From positions 248,001 through 312,000 of the forward strand of contig NZ_WHNP01000005.1 in assembly GCF_009362735.1 (NCBI RefSeq): a DNA stretch of 64,000 nucleotides, read 5' to 3'. The position numbers were made by a program, and so were the translations under genes. Below are positions 52,966-60,654 of the stretch, piece after piece; positions within the stretch are counted from its first letter, which is position 1; each line of letters starts with the position of its first letter. This DNA comes from Paraburkholderia franconis. GTDB lineage: Bacteria > Pseudomonadota > Gammaproteobacteria > Burkholderiales > Burkholderiaceae. The notes beneath the pieces were generated by a model. The model was not told the DNA's origin. It saw only the letters and a list, made by a program, of their open reading frames with translations, and ran no database searches.

Positions 52966-55269
52966 TCAACCAATCACCGGTCCAATCTTGTCGATAGTCA
53001 GCGACGGCACGAACGTCTTGTCCTGATACACGTGCGCGAGCGCCTGCTCGTCGATTTCACGCGCGCCCGCAGGCAGCGACGTATCGGCGACGGCATACGC
53101 CGCTTCCCACATCGCAGCGAGAAAACGTGCGCCCGCGCCCATCAGTTTCGCCGTGTCCTCGCCGAAGGCCGCCCATAGACCATCGACGACACGCGCCGAA
53201 CTTCCGCCGCCCAGACGGACGTACTCGTCGATCAGCGTGCTGGGCGGAAGAATTTGCGCCGCCTCGCTCATCAACGTCACGGTCGCGAACGCGGCATCGC
53301 GGCCGGTCTTGATCGCGGGAATCTTGCCTTTGAACGCTTTCGCCTGCGGTCCGATCTGCGGCCGCAGGTCGCTCGAATGACGGTCGACCATCTTGTCCTC
53401 GTAGGTCGAATGCACGCCCTTGCCGGGCCATTTCTTCGCAGTTGCGCCAGGGGCATCCTTGTAGCCGTCCGAGTGATACGAGCCATGCAAGGGCTGGCAT
53501 GCATCGCCAACGTAATGCGCGAGCACGCCCGCCGCGCACAGGAACTTCGTGTCGTTGCGCGCCTTCAGCTGCGCGACCATCTCGTCGAAAATCTGCCACA
53601 CGCGAAACGGCAGCAGACCTTCATTGCGCGCGTCCTTTTCGCCTTCATCCGCATACCACCTCGACCATACGGCCACGCTCATGTTGGCGATGTTGTCGAG
53701 CGTCATATCGCGCAGCGTCTTGCCGTCGGCGTTGGGCTGATCGATGTCCGCGTAATGATTCGGATGCTCGGGGCCCGCGTTCTGCGCATAGTCGCGCCCG
53801 CCTGGTACGCGATCGGGCGTCTTCTTCCACATGAGATCAGGCACGTCCGCCAGTTCGACGAAATCGCCGCGCGCAAGCTTCTCGCGGATCTGCTCCGGCG
53901 TCAGTTCATTCAGCCGGAAGCTGATGCGCTCGACGTTCGCTTCGAGGAAATCATGCAACGGTCCCTGCTTCACGGACTCGATTGCCGCCGTCGCGATGCT
54001 GTAGTGGCCTGTTTGTCCCCAGAACGGATTCGCGCCGACGTTATGCTCGCGCACGAGATCGACGTCGAGCAGTTGGCATGCGGTGCTCAGGCCCGTCGAG
54101 AGCGCATAGTTCAGCCGCCCGTCGCCGTCGCTCGCGAGCGCCTGTCCGCCCCATTCGATCGCAAGCGGATAAAGACGGCGCGCGCTCTTCACGACGTTGC
54201 GCTTCTTGCCATTACGCGCGGACCCGTTACGTGTTCCCTTTTCCTCTTCCGCACTTTCCGATGACACCAGATACCACAACGTGCCCGAATCGCCGGGTTG
54301 CGTTTGCCGACTGCCGTTGGCGGGCGCGATCAGAAACTGCGATACGTAGTCGTAGCCCGCGACCGACTTGTGACGATAGAAGAGCGCCTTGATCGTGCCG
54401 TCGAGCGCGCCCGATGCGCTGCCGAACGCCGTCACCGGCTGATCGATCAATTGCAGGTTGAGGCTCAGCTCGTTCAGATCGACGATGTTCCCGATGGTGC
54501 CTTCGATGCCGAACGGCTGGCTCGACCAGTCGTTGGCGTCGTGCACTTCGACGAGCCCGATATCGAGCGTCATGAAGCTGCGGTTGCCTGCGAACTCAGG
54601 AAACACATCCGTGAACGGTTCGCGCGTCAGTTGCCGGTCCGATGCGAGGCCTACTTCCGAAACTGCGCCACGCAACAGCGCCTTCACCGACGAGCCGGGT
54701 TCGCCGCACACGTGCCGGTTGGTGAGCGCGTAGACCGTATGTCCATCGGTGACGAGACAACCGACGCTCGCCGTGCGCTCGATGCCCTGTGCATCCGCAA
54801 TCAACGGGCAGCCGCCGCCGATGTATGTCGAAGGCCAGCGTGCATCCGTGGGCGCGTTCGTCGCGGGCTCGGTCGGCTCGACGGCGACCACGCAGACGGG
54901 CACCGCGCGGCCATCGGGCATGTAAAGCGTGCGCGGCACCATATGATCGGGATCGACCTTGCCATGACCAAACTCCGTCGCATCGATCCAGTCTCGCACC
55001 AGCACGATCACGGCGGGCCATGAATAAGGCCGCACCTCTGAGTTGTCGAATATGCGTATGCCCTTCGCCCTGGCGTTGCGCACATCGTGGCCGTTCGTAT
55101 CGGCGTGCTGGTCCGGCCACGGTTCATCGGTACGGATCAGATACAGCCCGACAGCCGTGCCGACCACATTGGCCTTGTTCGACAGATGCCAGTGATACAG
55201 ATCGCGCGCTTCGAGCAGATCCTTCAACGACAGGCTCTGGAAATTGTGCTGCGTGGACAATGGATTCAT
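52966..55269 (-). CDS. Trypsin-like protease fused to an S1/P1-type zinc nuclease
   Basis: 767 residues from ATG 55269 (GAGGTG upstream). N-terminal half: trypsin-like fold with His about 185 (TNRHVCGE), Asp in LDIGLVEVHD and Ser about 327 (QPGDSGTLWY). C-terminal half from about 417: FWGQTGHYSIA matches the mature start WGxxGH of S1/P1 nucleases. Then come VPDLMW (Asp), NHYADIDQP (His), HYVGDACQPLH (His-Asp-His at exact spacing) and VHSTYED, covering the three-zinc site. S1/P1 enzymes bind zinc through the free N-terminus of that Trp, so cleavage before it should be needed. No signal peptide. Family name not known to me. Confidence 0.85.
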   Translation of the reverse strand: MNPLSTQHNFQSLSLKDLLEARDLYHWHLSNKANVVGTAVGLYLIRTDEPWPDQHADTNGHDVRNARAKGIRIFDNSEVRPYSWPAVIVLVRDWIDATEFGHGKVDPDHMVPRTLYMPDGRAVPVCVVAVEPTEPATNAPTDARWPSTYIGGGCPLIADAQGIERTASVGCLVTDGHTVYALTNRHVCGEPGSSVKALLRGAVSEVGLASDRQLTREPFTDVFPEFAGNRSFMTLDIGLVEVHDANDWSSQPFGIEGTIGNIVDLNELSLNLQLIDQPVTAFGSASGALDGTIKALFYRHKSVAGYDYVSQFLIAPANGSRQTQPGDSGTLWYLVSSESAEEEKGTRNGSARNGKKRNVVKSARRLYPLAIEWGGQALASDGDGRLNYALSTGLSTACQLLDVDLVREHNVGANPFWGQTGHYSIATAAIESVKQGPLHDFLEANVERISFRLNELTPEQIREKLARGDFVELADVPDLMWKKTPDRVPGGRDYAQNAGPEHPNHYADIDQPNADGKTLRDMTLDNIANMSVAVWSRWYADEGEKDARNEGLLPFRVWQIFDEMVAQLKARNDTKFLCAAGVLAHYVGDACQPLHGSYHSDGYKDAPGATAKKWPGKGVHSTYEDKMVDRHSSDLRPQIGPQAKAFKGKIPAIKTGRDAAFATVTLMSEAAQILPPSTLIDEYVRLGGGSSARVVDGLWAAFGEDTAKLMGAGARFLAAMWEAAYAVADTSLPAGAREIDEQALAHVYQDKTFVPSLTIDKIGPVIG

Positions 55270-55566
55270 CGATTCACCTCGACGCTCGCCGGCCGCTTCG
55301 ACCGGCCGTTGCAGGCACGCCGCCAGTACGATGCGATGCCGCGCTTCAGATGGCATCGCGCGCGGCGGCGCGTGGTCGCAATCAAGGTTCTCCGATGCAT
55401 GTGACAGCGTTGCGTCACTCCGATGAGGGCTGTCATAAAGGTGTCACGTGCGGTGCGCACCATCAGCGGACAATACGGTCGAATGGCGGCTGAGAGCGCC
55501 ATCGCATCGCGCGGCACACGGCCTGCTCAATCCGGTGCTATTGCGTCCCTACATGGAAGAGACACT

Positions 55567-56037
55567 GTGAAGCAGCGTGCGACTGTTGTATGCAGGGTGG
55601 GCACACGCATTCTGCTGGTCGGCAAGGCGAATTCACGCTGGTCGCTGCCGGGCGGCAAGCCTGAAATGGATGAGTCATTCGAAGCGGCCGCCGTGCGCGA
55701 ACTGATCGAAGAGACACGCCTTCAAGCCATCGGCATGCAGTACCTGTTCGCATTCGCGGGCACGCGCACCTGTCATCACGTGTTCGCCGCGCATATCGAC
55801 GAGCGGCAATCCCCTGTGCCCAGCAACGAAATCACACGCTGCACGTGGGCTAAAGTCACCGACATTTCCGATCTCGACACGAGCGTCTCGACGCGAGGCA
55901 TCGTCGATGTGCTCGCGCTGAATCGCCGCTACGATCCACGCGAGCAGAGCCGGCACCAGCGCGCCGATGCATTCGTGCAGAATCTGCGCGACGCGCTGCA
56001 CGACGTGGGGCTCAACGGGTCGACGCCTGCGCTGTGA
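55567..56037 (+). CDS. NUDIX hydrolase
   Basis: 156 residues from GTG 55567 (GGAAGAG upstream). Nudix box GGKPEMDESFEAAAVRELIEE, ending TRL, matches GX5EX7REUXEEXGU except that the last Gly is Arg. It hydrolyses nucleoside-diphosphate-linked substrates; the exact one is unknown. The longer frame from 55423 lacks signals. It is divergent from the protease-nuclease gene, 297 bases away. Confidence 0.88.
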   Translation: MKQRATVVCRVGTRILLVGKANSRWSLPGGKPEMDESFEAAAVRELIEETRLQAIGMQYLFAFAGTRTCHHVFAAHIDERQSPVPSNEITRCTWAKVTDISDLDTSVSTRGIVDVLALNRRYDPREQSRHQRADAFVQNLRDALHDVGLNGSTPAL

Positions 56038-56130
56038 TCGAAAGTCGATTCAGATCGGAATCCGTACCGGCCGTGTGTGTGAGAGCCGAGTGACTGATGT
56101 TCGAGCAAGCGCTTCCATGCTCCGCACAAA

Positions 56131-56164
56131 AACAAAACCGCCGGCCTCAAAGACCGGCGGCTTC
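56131..56164 (-). terminator. Rho-independent terminator of the superinfection-immunity-like gene
   Basis: Read on the minus strand: stem CCGCCGGTC / GGCCGGCGG with a five-base loop, followed by TTTTGTTTTTGT. It lies 15 bases after the stop at 56179. It may also slow transcripts from the facing NUDIX gene. Confidence 0.85.
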
Positions 56165-56178
56165 GTGCACCAAACCCG

Positions 56179-56490
56179 CTACAACACGGATACCGTTGGC
56201 TGACGCCGCGCCAGACGTGCACGGTGCGAGCGCGCGACCAGCTTCGCGATCGTCACGCGACCGATCGAGCGGCGCGTTTTCGTCGCGACATTCGCGAGCC
56301 GCTTCTCGCTCACGCGATGGCGCGCCCACACGAACGCCGCGATCCAGCCAATCACCGTCCAGCCAAACAATACGTTGAAGACCGTGAGTGCGAACGCGTC
56401 GTCGCGCTCGCGTGAATCGGCGACGATGGCGGGCAGAAAATACACGATCACTGCCGCCAGCAACACCAGTCCTTCGAAAAACGCTCTCAT
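56179..56490 (-). CDS. Superinfection-immunity-like small membrane protein
   Basis: 103 residues from ATG 56490, with AGGAGGT upstream. Two membrane helices: FFEGLVLLAAVIVYFLPAIV and VFNVLFGWTVIGWIAAFVWA. The second matches the Imm_superinfect family (LNxLxGWTxIGWxxALVWA). The C-terminal 45 residues are very basic (RRSIGRVTIAKLVARSHRAR) and should face the cytoplasm. The name comes from phage proteins; most chromosomal members have no tested role. Confidence 0.83.
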   Translation of the reverse strand: MRAFFEGLVLLAAVIVYFLPAIVADSRERDDAFALTVFNVLFGWTVIGWIAAFVWARHRVSEKRLANVATKTRRSIGRVTIAKLVARSHRARLARRQPTVSVL

Positions 56491-56557
56491 GCCGTAACCT
56501 CCTGCAATGGTCGCCATCGTCGTCGGTGCGGCGCGCTGCACGCGCCGCGTGCGGCGA

Positions 56558-56836
56558 TCAGTGGCCCTTGAACACGTTCGCTTCGCGAGCGGCTTCGGCC
56601 GGTTGACGGCTGCCCGATGCCGACGATGTATCGGCCACGCCGCCGACGGCGCTGTTCGCATCGGCAGCCTGGCTGCGTTCCGCAACGATCGTCTGAGCGC
56701 TGACGCCGTGTTGTGAAGCCGGCGCGCCGACGGAAGGACGATAGAACGGTGCGGGACCGTAGCCCGACGCAAAAGCCGGTGCGGCAACGGCTGCGGATAC
56801 GGCGACGAGCAAAGCTGCGATAAGACGGGTTTTCAT
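56558..56836 (-). CDS. DUF4148 exported protein
   Basis: 92 residues, GGAG eight bases upstream. Signal peptide MKTRLIAALLVAVSAAVAAP ending AFASG. The mature part is short, rich in Ser/Ala and predicted disordered. DUF4148 proteins are many-copied in Burkholderia and relatives, with unknown function. It ends 67 bases before the membrane-protein gene in the same direction. Confidence 0.82.
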   Translation of the reverse strand: MKTRLIAALLVAVSAAVAAPAFASGYGPAPFYRPSVGAPASQHGVSAQTIVAERSQAADANSAVGGVADTSSASGSRQPAEAAREANVFKGH

Positions 56837-57123
56837 GACGTGACTCCGGAAAGTGTTGAATCAGGAACGCATCGCAACCGGATGTTCTGGTGCGGCGTCG
56901 GTTGAGGATGAGTTTAGGCGAGTCCTATCAAACTTCTATGCTCATAGATTGAAATCACAGTTCCCGTTTTTCAAACAATGGGAAACCGCGCGCCGATGCC
57001 AGCGCGTTGTCCATGCGGTCCTCAGGGTCGTCGTGCCCGTTGCCGGTGCGATTCGCGCGCCGATGCTAGGATCGGCTTCCATTCAACCGTCGCAAGCGTC
57101 GCGGCAGCAGGTGGCGCACGTTC

Positions 57124-58065
57124 ATGAACTCAATTGCATCCACCACGGAACGCCGGGTGTTTTCCGAAGGCCGTCTGTCGATCGGACTGACGCTGCCGTT
57201 GCTGCGCGTGGGCAATGTCGTCGCGGACTTCCGCGAACAGGTGGAACTCGCGGCGCTCGCGGATGCACTCGGATTCCGCGCGCTCTGGGTACGCGATGTA
57301 CCGTTGAACAGCGCGGACTATCCCGACCCCGTGGGTCATCTCGATCCGTGGGTGCTGCTCGGCGCGCTCGCGATGCACACGACGCGGATCGCGCTCGCCA
57401 GCGGCGCGATCGTGCTGACGCTGCGTCATCCGCTGCATATCGCGAAGGGCGCGGGCTCCGTGCAAACGCTGTCGAATGGCCGCTTCATTCTCGGGCTGGG
57501 TTCCGGCGACCGGCCGCCCGAATACGCAGCGTTCGGGCGCGATGGCGAAGAGCGGCGCGAACTGTATCGCGTGCATTGGGAGACGGTAGCTGCGGCGCTG
57601 GGCGAAGCGCCGCGCGTGGTGGCCGATCGTCGCCCGGAAGACGCGCCCGAATTCATGCTCTTGCCGCAGCCGCCTTCGCCCGTGCCGATGCTTGCCGTCG
57701 GCTCGGGCGGACAGAGCGTGGACTGGATCGCCAGGCATTCGATCGGCTGGATGACGTATCACCGCGAGCCGGAAACCCAGCGCGCGAGACATAGCATGTG
57801 GCGCGCGGCCGTCGAACGTCTGCCGACGCCCGGCTTTCGCGCGTTCGGCATTGCGATGCGGCTCGATCTGAGCGGCGATCCGCATGAGCGCGCTACGCCG
57901 CTCTCGCTCGGCTATCGCGCGGGACGGGATGCGCTGCTTGAACTGCTAGACGACATGCGCGGGAACGGCACGCATCATGTGACACTGAACTTGACTTCCG
58001 ATCGCCCTGTACGCGAAGTGATCGAGGAACTGGCCGCCGACGTATTGCCGCATTTCCGCACGTGA
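57124..58065 (+). CDS. Luciferase-like (LLM class) flavin oxidoreductase
   Basis: 313 residues of the bacterial luciferase-like superfamily. Landmarks: ALADALGFRALWVRDVPL, HTTRIALASGAIVLTLRHPLHIAK, TLSNGRFILGLGSGDRPPEYAAFG and PMLAVGSGGQSVDWIARHSIGW. Such enzymes use reduced flavin or F420; a proteobacterial context favours FMN. A 287-base gap without features lies upstream. No flavin reductase gene is next to it. Confidence 0.88.
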   Translation: MNSIASTTERRVFSEGRLSIGLTLPLLRVGNVVADFREQVELAALADALGFRALWVRDVPLNSADYPDPVGHLDPWVLLGALAMHTTRIALASGAIVLTLRHPLHIAKGAGSVQTLSNGRFILGLGSGDRPPEYAAFGRDGEERRELYRVHWETVAAALGEAPRVVADRRPEDAPEFMLLPQPPSPVPMLAVGSGGQSVDWIARHSIGWMTYHREPETQRARHSMWRAAVERLPTPGFRAFGIAMRLDLSGDPHERATPLSLGYRAGRDALLELLDDMRGNGTHHVTLNLTSDRPVREVIEELAADVLPHFRT

Positions 58066-58091
58066 TGTTGCTATGCGCGAGGCGAGTGCCG

Positions 58092-59162
58092 CTACTTTTT
58101 CACTCCACTTTTCTTCGATGCAGTTTTATTCGCCGCAGTTTTATTCGCCGCAGTTTTCTTCCCGGCACTTTTCTTCGCTGCACTTTCCTTCGCTGCACTT
58201 TCCTTCGCTGCACTTTCCTTCGCTGCACTTTCCTTCGCTGCACTTTCCTTCGCTGCACTCTTCTTCGCCGCACTTTTCTTCGCTGCATTCTTCTTCACAG
58301 CCACCTTCGCTGCACTGCGTCCAACCTCTGCATCTCCATCAGCGTCTCTGTTCTCCGACGCCGCGCGCCCAGGCTCGCCGCGCTGCCCGCCGAGATCCAG
58401 TTCGACCCACGCCGGCGCATGATCGCTCGCATGCGGCTCGCCCCTCACCCAACGGTCCACGCCCGCATCGCGCAGTTTCGCGGCGACCTGTTTGCTCAGC
58501 AGCAGATGATCGATGCGCAGCCCCGAGTTCTTCTCCCAGTGCTGTCTGAAGTAATCCCAGAACGTAAAGACCTGTTCGTCGGGAAAGCGCGTGCGCAACG
58601 CATCCGTCCAGCCCTGCGCGAGCAGGCGCGCATAGCACGCGCGGCTCTCCGGTTGCAGCAGCGCATCCTTGAGCCACGAGCGCGGATTGTAGATATCGAA
58701 ATCGGTCGGCACGACGTTGTAGTCGCCCGCCAGCACGACGGGATGCCCCCAGTCGGCGAGCTTCTTCGCATAGGTGATCAGCCGCTCGAACCACGCGAGC
58801 TTGTAGTCGAACTTCGGCCCCGGCTGCGGATTGCCGTTCGGCAGATACAGGCAGCCGACCAGCAGACCGTCGACGGCCGCTTCGATATAGCGGCTATGTG
58901 TATCGTCGGGATCGCCCGGCAGGCCGCGACGCGTCTCGACGGGCTCGCTGTCCTTCGCAAGAATCGCGACGCCGTTCCACGACACCTGCCCATGCCAGAT
59001 CGCGCCATAACCGGCGGCGTTGATCTCGGCCTTTGGGAAGCTCGCATCGGGCGTCTTCAGCTCCTGAAGACACACGACGTCGGGCGCTTCCCGCTTCAGC
59101 CATTCGAGCAACGCGGGAAGCCGTGAACGAATGCCGTTGATGTTGAACGTCGCGAGCTTCAT
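58092..59162 (-). CDS. xthA: Exonuclease III with a repeat-built Lys/Ala tail
   Basis: 356 residues from ATG 59162 (MKLATFNINGIRSRLPALLE); an ATG two codons upstream is equal in quality. The AP-endonuclease/3'-exonuclease core (about 1-260) has LQELKTPDASFP (metal Glu), GDYNVVPTDFDIYNP and ASDHAPAWVELDL. The last ~75 residues are tandem SAAKK/SAAKE/TAANK pentapeptides, like histone H1, coded by 15-base repeats. The tail should add general DNA affinity. Repair role in base excision is well established for the core. Confidence 0.93.
   Translation of the reverse strand: MKLATFNINGIRSRLPALLEWLKREAPDVVCLQELKTPDASFPKAEINAAGYGAIWHGQVSWNGVAILAKDSEPVETRRGLPGDPDDTHSRYIEAAVDGLLVGCLYLPNGNPQPGPKFDYKLAWFERLITYAKKLADWGHPVVLAGDYNVVPTDFDIYNPRSWLKDALLQPESRACYARLLAQGWTDALRTRFPDEQVFTFWDYFRQHWEKNSGLRIDHLLLSKQVAAKLRDAGVDRWVRGEPHASDHAPAWVELDLGGQRGEPGRAASENRDADGDAEVGRSAAKVAVKKNAAKKSAAKKSAAKESAAKESAAKESAAKESAAKESAAKKSAGKKTAANKTAANKTASKKSGVKK
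58101..58300. repeat. 15-bp tandem repeat coding the exonuclease III tail
   Basis: Units of the type CGCTGCACTTTCCTT repeat in phase with codons. The middle five (about 58176-58250) are almost identical; the flanking ones are diverged (CGCCGCAGTTTTATT and others). Each unit codes five residues, so copy-number change would alter tail length without a frameshift. Near-identity of the central units points to recent expansion. Confidence 0.9.
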
Positions 59163-59261
59163 GATCATCGGGTGCTCGCAAGTGCCATACCCACGCGCGC
59201 CGCGCGTCTCCGCGCACGGCCGGATCGCGTCGCGCCGGGCGGACGCGGCCGATCAGCTCTA

Positions 59262-59654
59262 TCAGTTCTTCAGATCGTCGGGCACCTTGCCGCCGTTTTC
59301 GGCAAGCTTGGTCATCACCTGCTTGTGCAGCCAGATGTTCATCGCGGCCGAGTCGTTGGTATCGCCGCTGTACTTGAGTTCCTCGGCCAGTTGCTTGCGC
59401 GCGGCGAGACTGCTGTCCAGCCCGAGCAGCTTCATCAGATCGACGATCGACGTGCGCCAGTTCAGCTTTTCCGGATTCTGGTCGGCGAGCGAGGTCAGGA
59501 TGGCCTCGACATCGACAGGTTCGGCAGCGGGCGCTGCGGCGGGTGCCGATGCGGCCTCGGCGGCAGGCGCGGCTTCAGGCGTCGCCGTCGCGGCCTGCAC
59601 GGCGGGATGGCTAGATGGGAAGATCTTGCTGAGGATCGTGCTGAAAATGCTCAT
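59262..59654 (-). CDS. DUF3597 protein
   Basis: 130 residues from ATG 59654 (GGAGG upstream). It starts MSIFSTILSKIFPS, then an Ala/Pro/Glu linker (about 20-48). The DUF3597 domain follows: VDVEAILTSLADQNPEKLNW, SIVDLMKLLGLDSSLAARKQLA and NIWLHKQVMTKLAENGGKVP. Cytosolic; function unknown for the family. It is a single gene, facing xthA in the same direction. Confidence 0.88.
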   Translation of the reverse strand: MSIFSTILSKIFPSSHPAVQAATATPEAAPAAEAASAPAAAPAAEPVDVEAILTSLADQNPEKLNWRTSIVDLMKLLGLDSSLAARKQLAEELKYSGDTNDSAAMNIWLHKQVMTKLAENGGKVPDDLKN

Positions 59655-60066
59655 GGCTTTCCTCCAGACAACCGGTTGAAGGCGACAGCGCCGCACTCGA
59701 CGAAACGGCCCCGAACATCCGCCTCATGGAATTTCGCGGGATCGACGCACGCAAGGCGGCCGATGGAGATTGTAGGCAATCGGTACGCCCAACGTGCCCG
59801 CTCGAACCGCTATCCTCGCCGCAAAAAATGACAGGACGATGCCGCTTATTCTTACTTGAGGACGTAAAATCCGGCCGCCATTCTTGTGCCGGAATCAGAC
59901 TCTGAGCCGTCGTCGGCTCATAACAAGGCAAAATACCGCTTTTGACGCGGATTTGGCGCACAGGCAGCCGCCCGTTTCCGGCGGCCACGGCCATCCGCCC
60001 CGAGCCCATGCGGCCGCGCGGCACCGCGCGCCGCGGCAGTATCCAGAGAATCAGGAGCGATCTTTC
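59655..60066. promoter_or_regulatory. Gap upstream of the DUF2760-Hsp70 operon, with a possible heat-shock promoter
   Basis: About 410 bases. CTTGAG (59855-59860), 15 bases, then CGCCATTC (59876-59883) resembles the sigma-32 pattern CTTGAA...CCCCATnT with a few mismatches. This would suit an Hsp70-type operon that starts at 60067. A short hairpin GAGCCG/CGGCTC follows near 59905. Nothing else coding is convincing; the evidence for the promoter is weak. Confidence 0.3.
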
Positions 60067-60654
60067 ATGACCGAACCGAACGTTTCGCTGATGAGCAGGC
60101 TGTCGCTTGCCTTCGGCACATTTTTCAGCATCCTCGGCGACCGCGAGTTCGCCGCAAGCGTGCTGCGCCTGCGCAGCGGCGCGGCGCCCGCTCCTGCCGC
60201 AGCTCCCGTGGCGACACCGGCGCCCGCACCGGCGCCCCGGCCTGCGCCCGCTCCCGCGCCTGTGATCAAGGAAGCCACGCCCGACGCCGCGCTCCAGTTG
60301 CTCGGTCTCCTGCAACGCGATGCGCGCTTCATCGATTTCGTCGAGGAAGACATCGCGAAGTACTCGGACGCCGACATCGGCGCCGCCGCGCGCCTCGTCC
60401 ATGACGGCTGCCGCGCGACGCTGCGCGAGCACTTCACGATCCGCCCCGTGCGCGACGAAGCGGAAGGCAGCCGCGTGACGATCAACGACGGCTTCGACGC
60501 GACGGCGATCCGCCTCACGGGCAATGTGGTCGGCAAGGCGCCGTTTACGGGCAGCATCAGCCATCGCGGCTGGCGCGTCGCCGAAGTGCGCCTGCCGAAG
60601 CTCACGCAAAGCCATGACGCCACCGTGCTCGCTCCCGCCGAGGTGGAACTATGA
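60067..60654 (+). CDS. DUF2760 protein, partner gene of Hsp70-like proteins
   Basis: 195 residues from ATG 60067 (AGGAG upstream). N-terminal amphipathic part (LMSRLSLAFGTFFSILGDRE), then a Pro/Ala linker (about 38-68), then the DUF2760 domain (ALQLLGLLQRDARFIDFVEEDI, VHDGCRATLREHFTIRPV, PFTGSISHRGWRVAEVRLPK). Function unknown. It overlaps the next gene by four bases (ATGA), so the two proteins are made together and may form a complex. Confidence 0.9.
   Translation: MTEPNVSLMSRLSLAFGTFFSILGDREFAASVLRLRSGAAPAPAAAPVATPAPAPAPRPAPAPAPVIKEATPDAALQLLGLLQRDARFIDFVEEDIAKYSDADIGAAARLVHDGCRATLREHFTIRPVRDEAEGSRVTINDGFDATAIRLTGNVVGKAPFTGSISHRGWRVAEVRLPKLTQSHDATVLAPAEVEL

Noticed and set aside
58062..59126. 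Plus-strand frame with FLRCTFLRC-type repeats
   Set aside because: The repeats are the antisense of the exonuclease III tail; cysteine-rich look is a by-product of the 15-bp unit.
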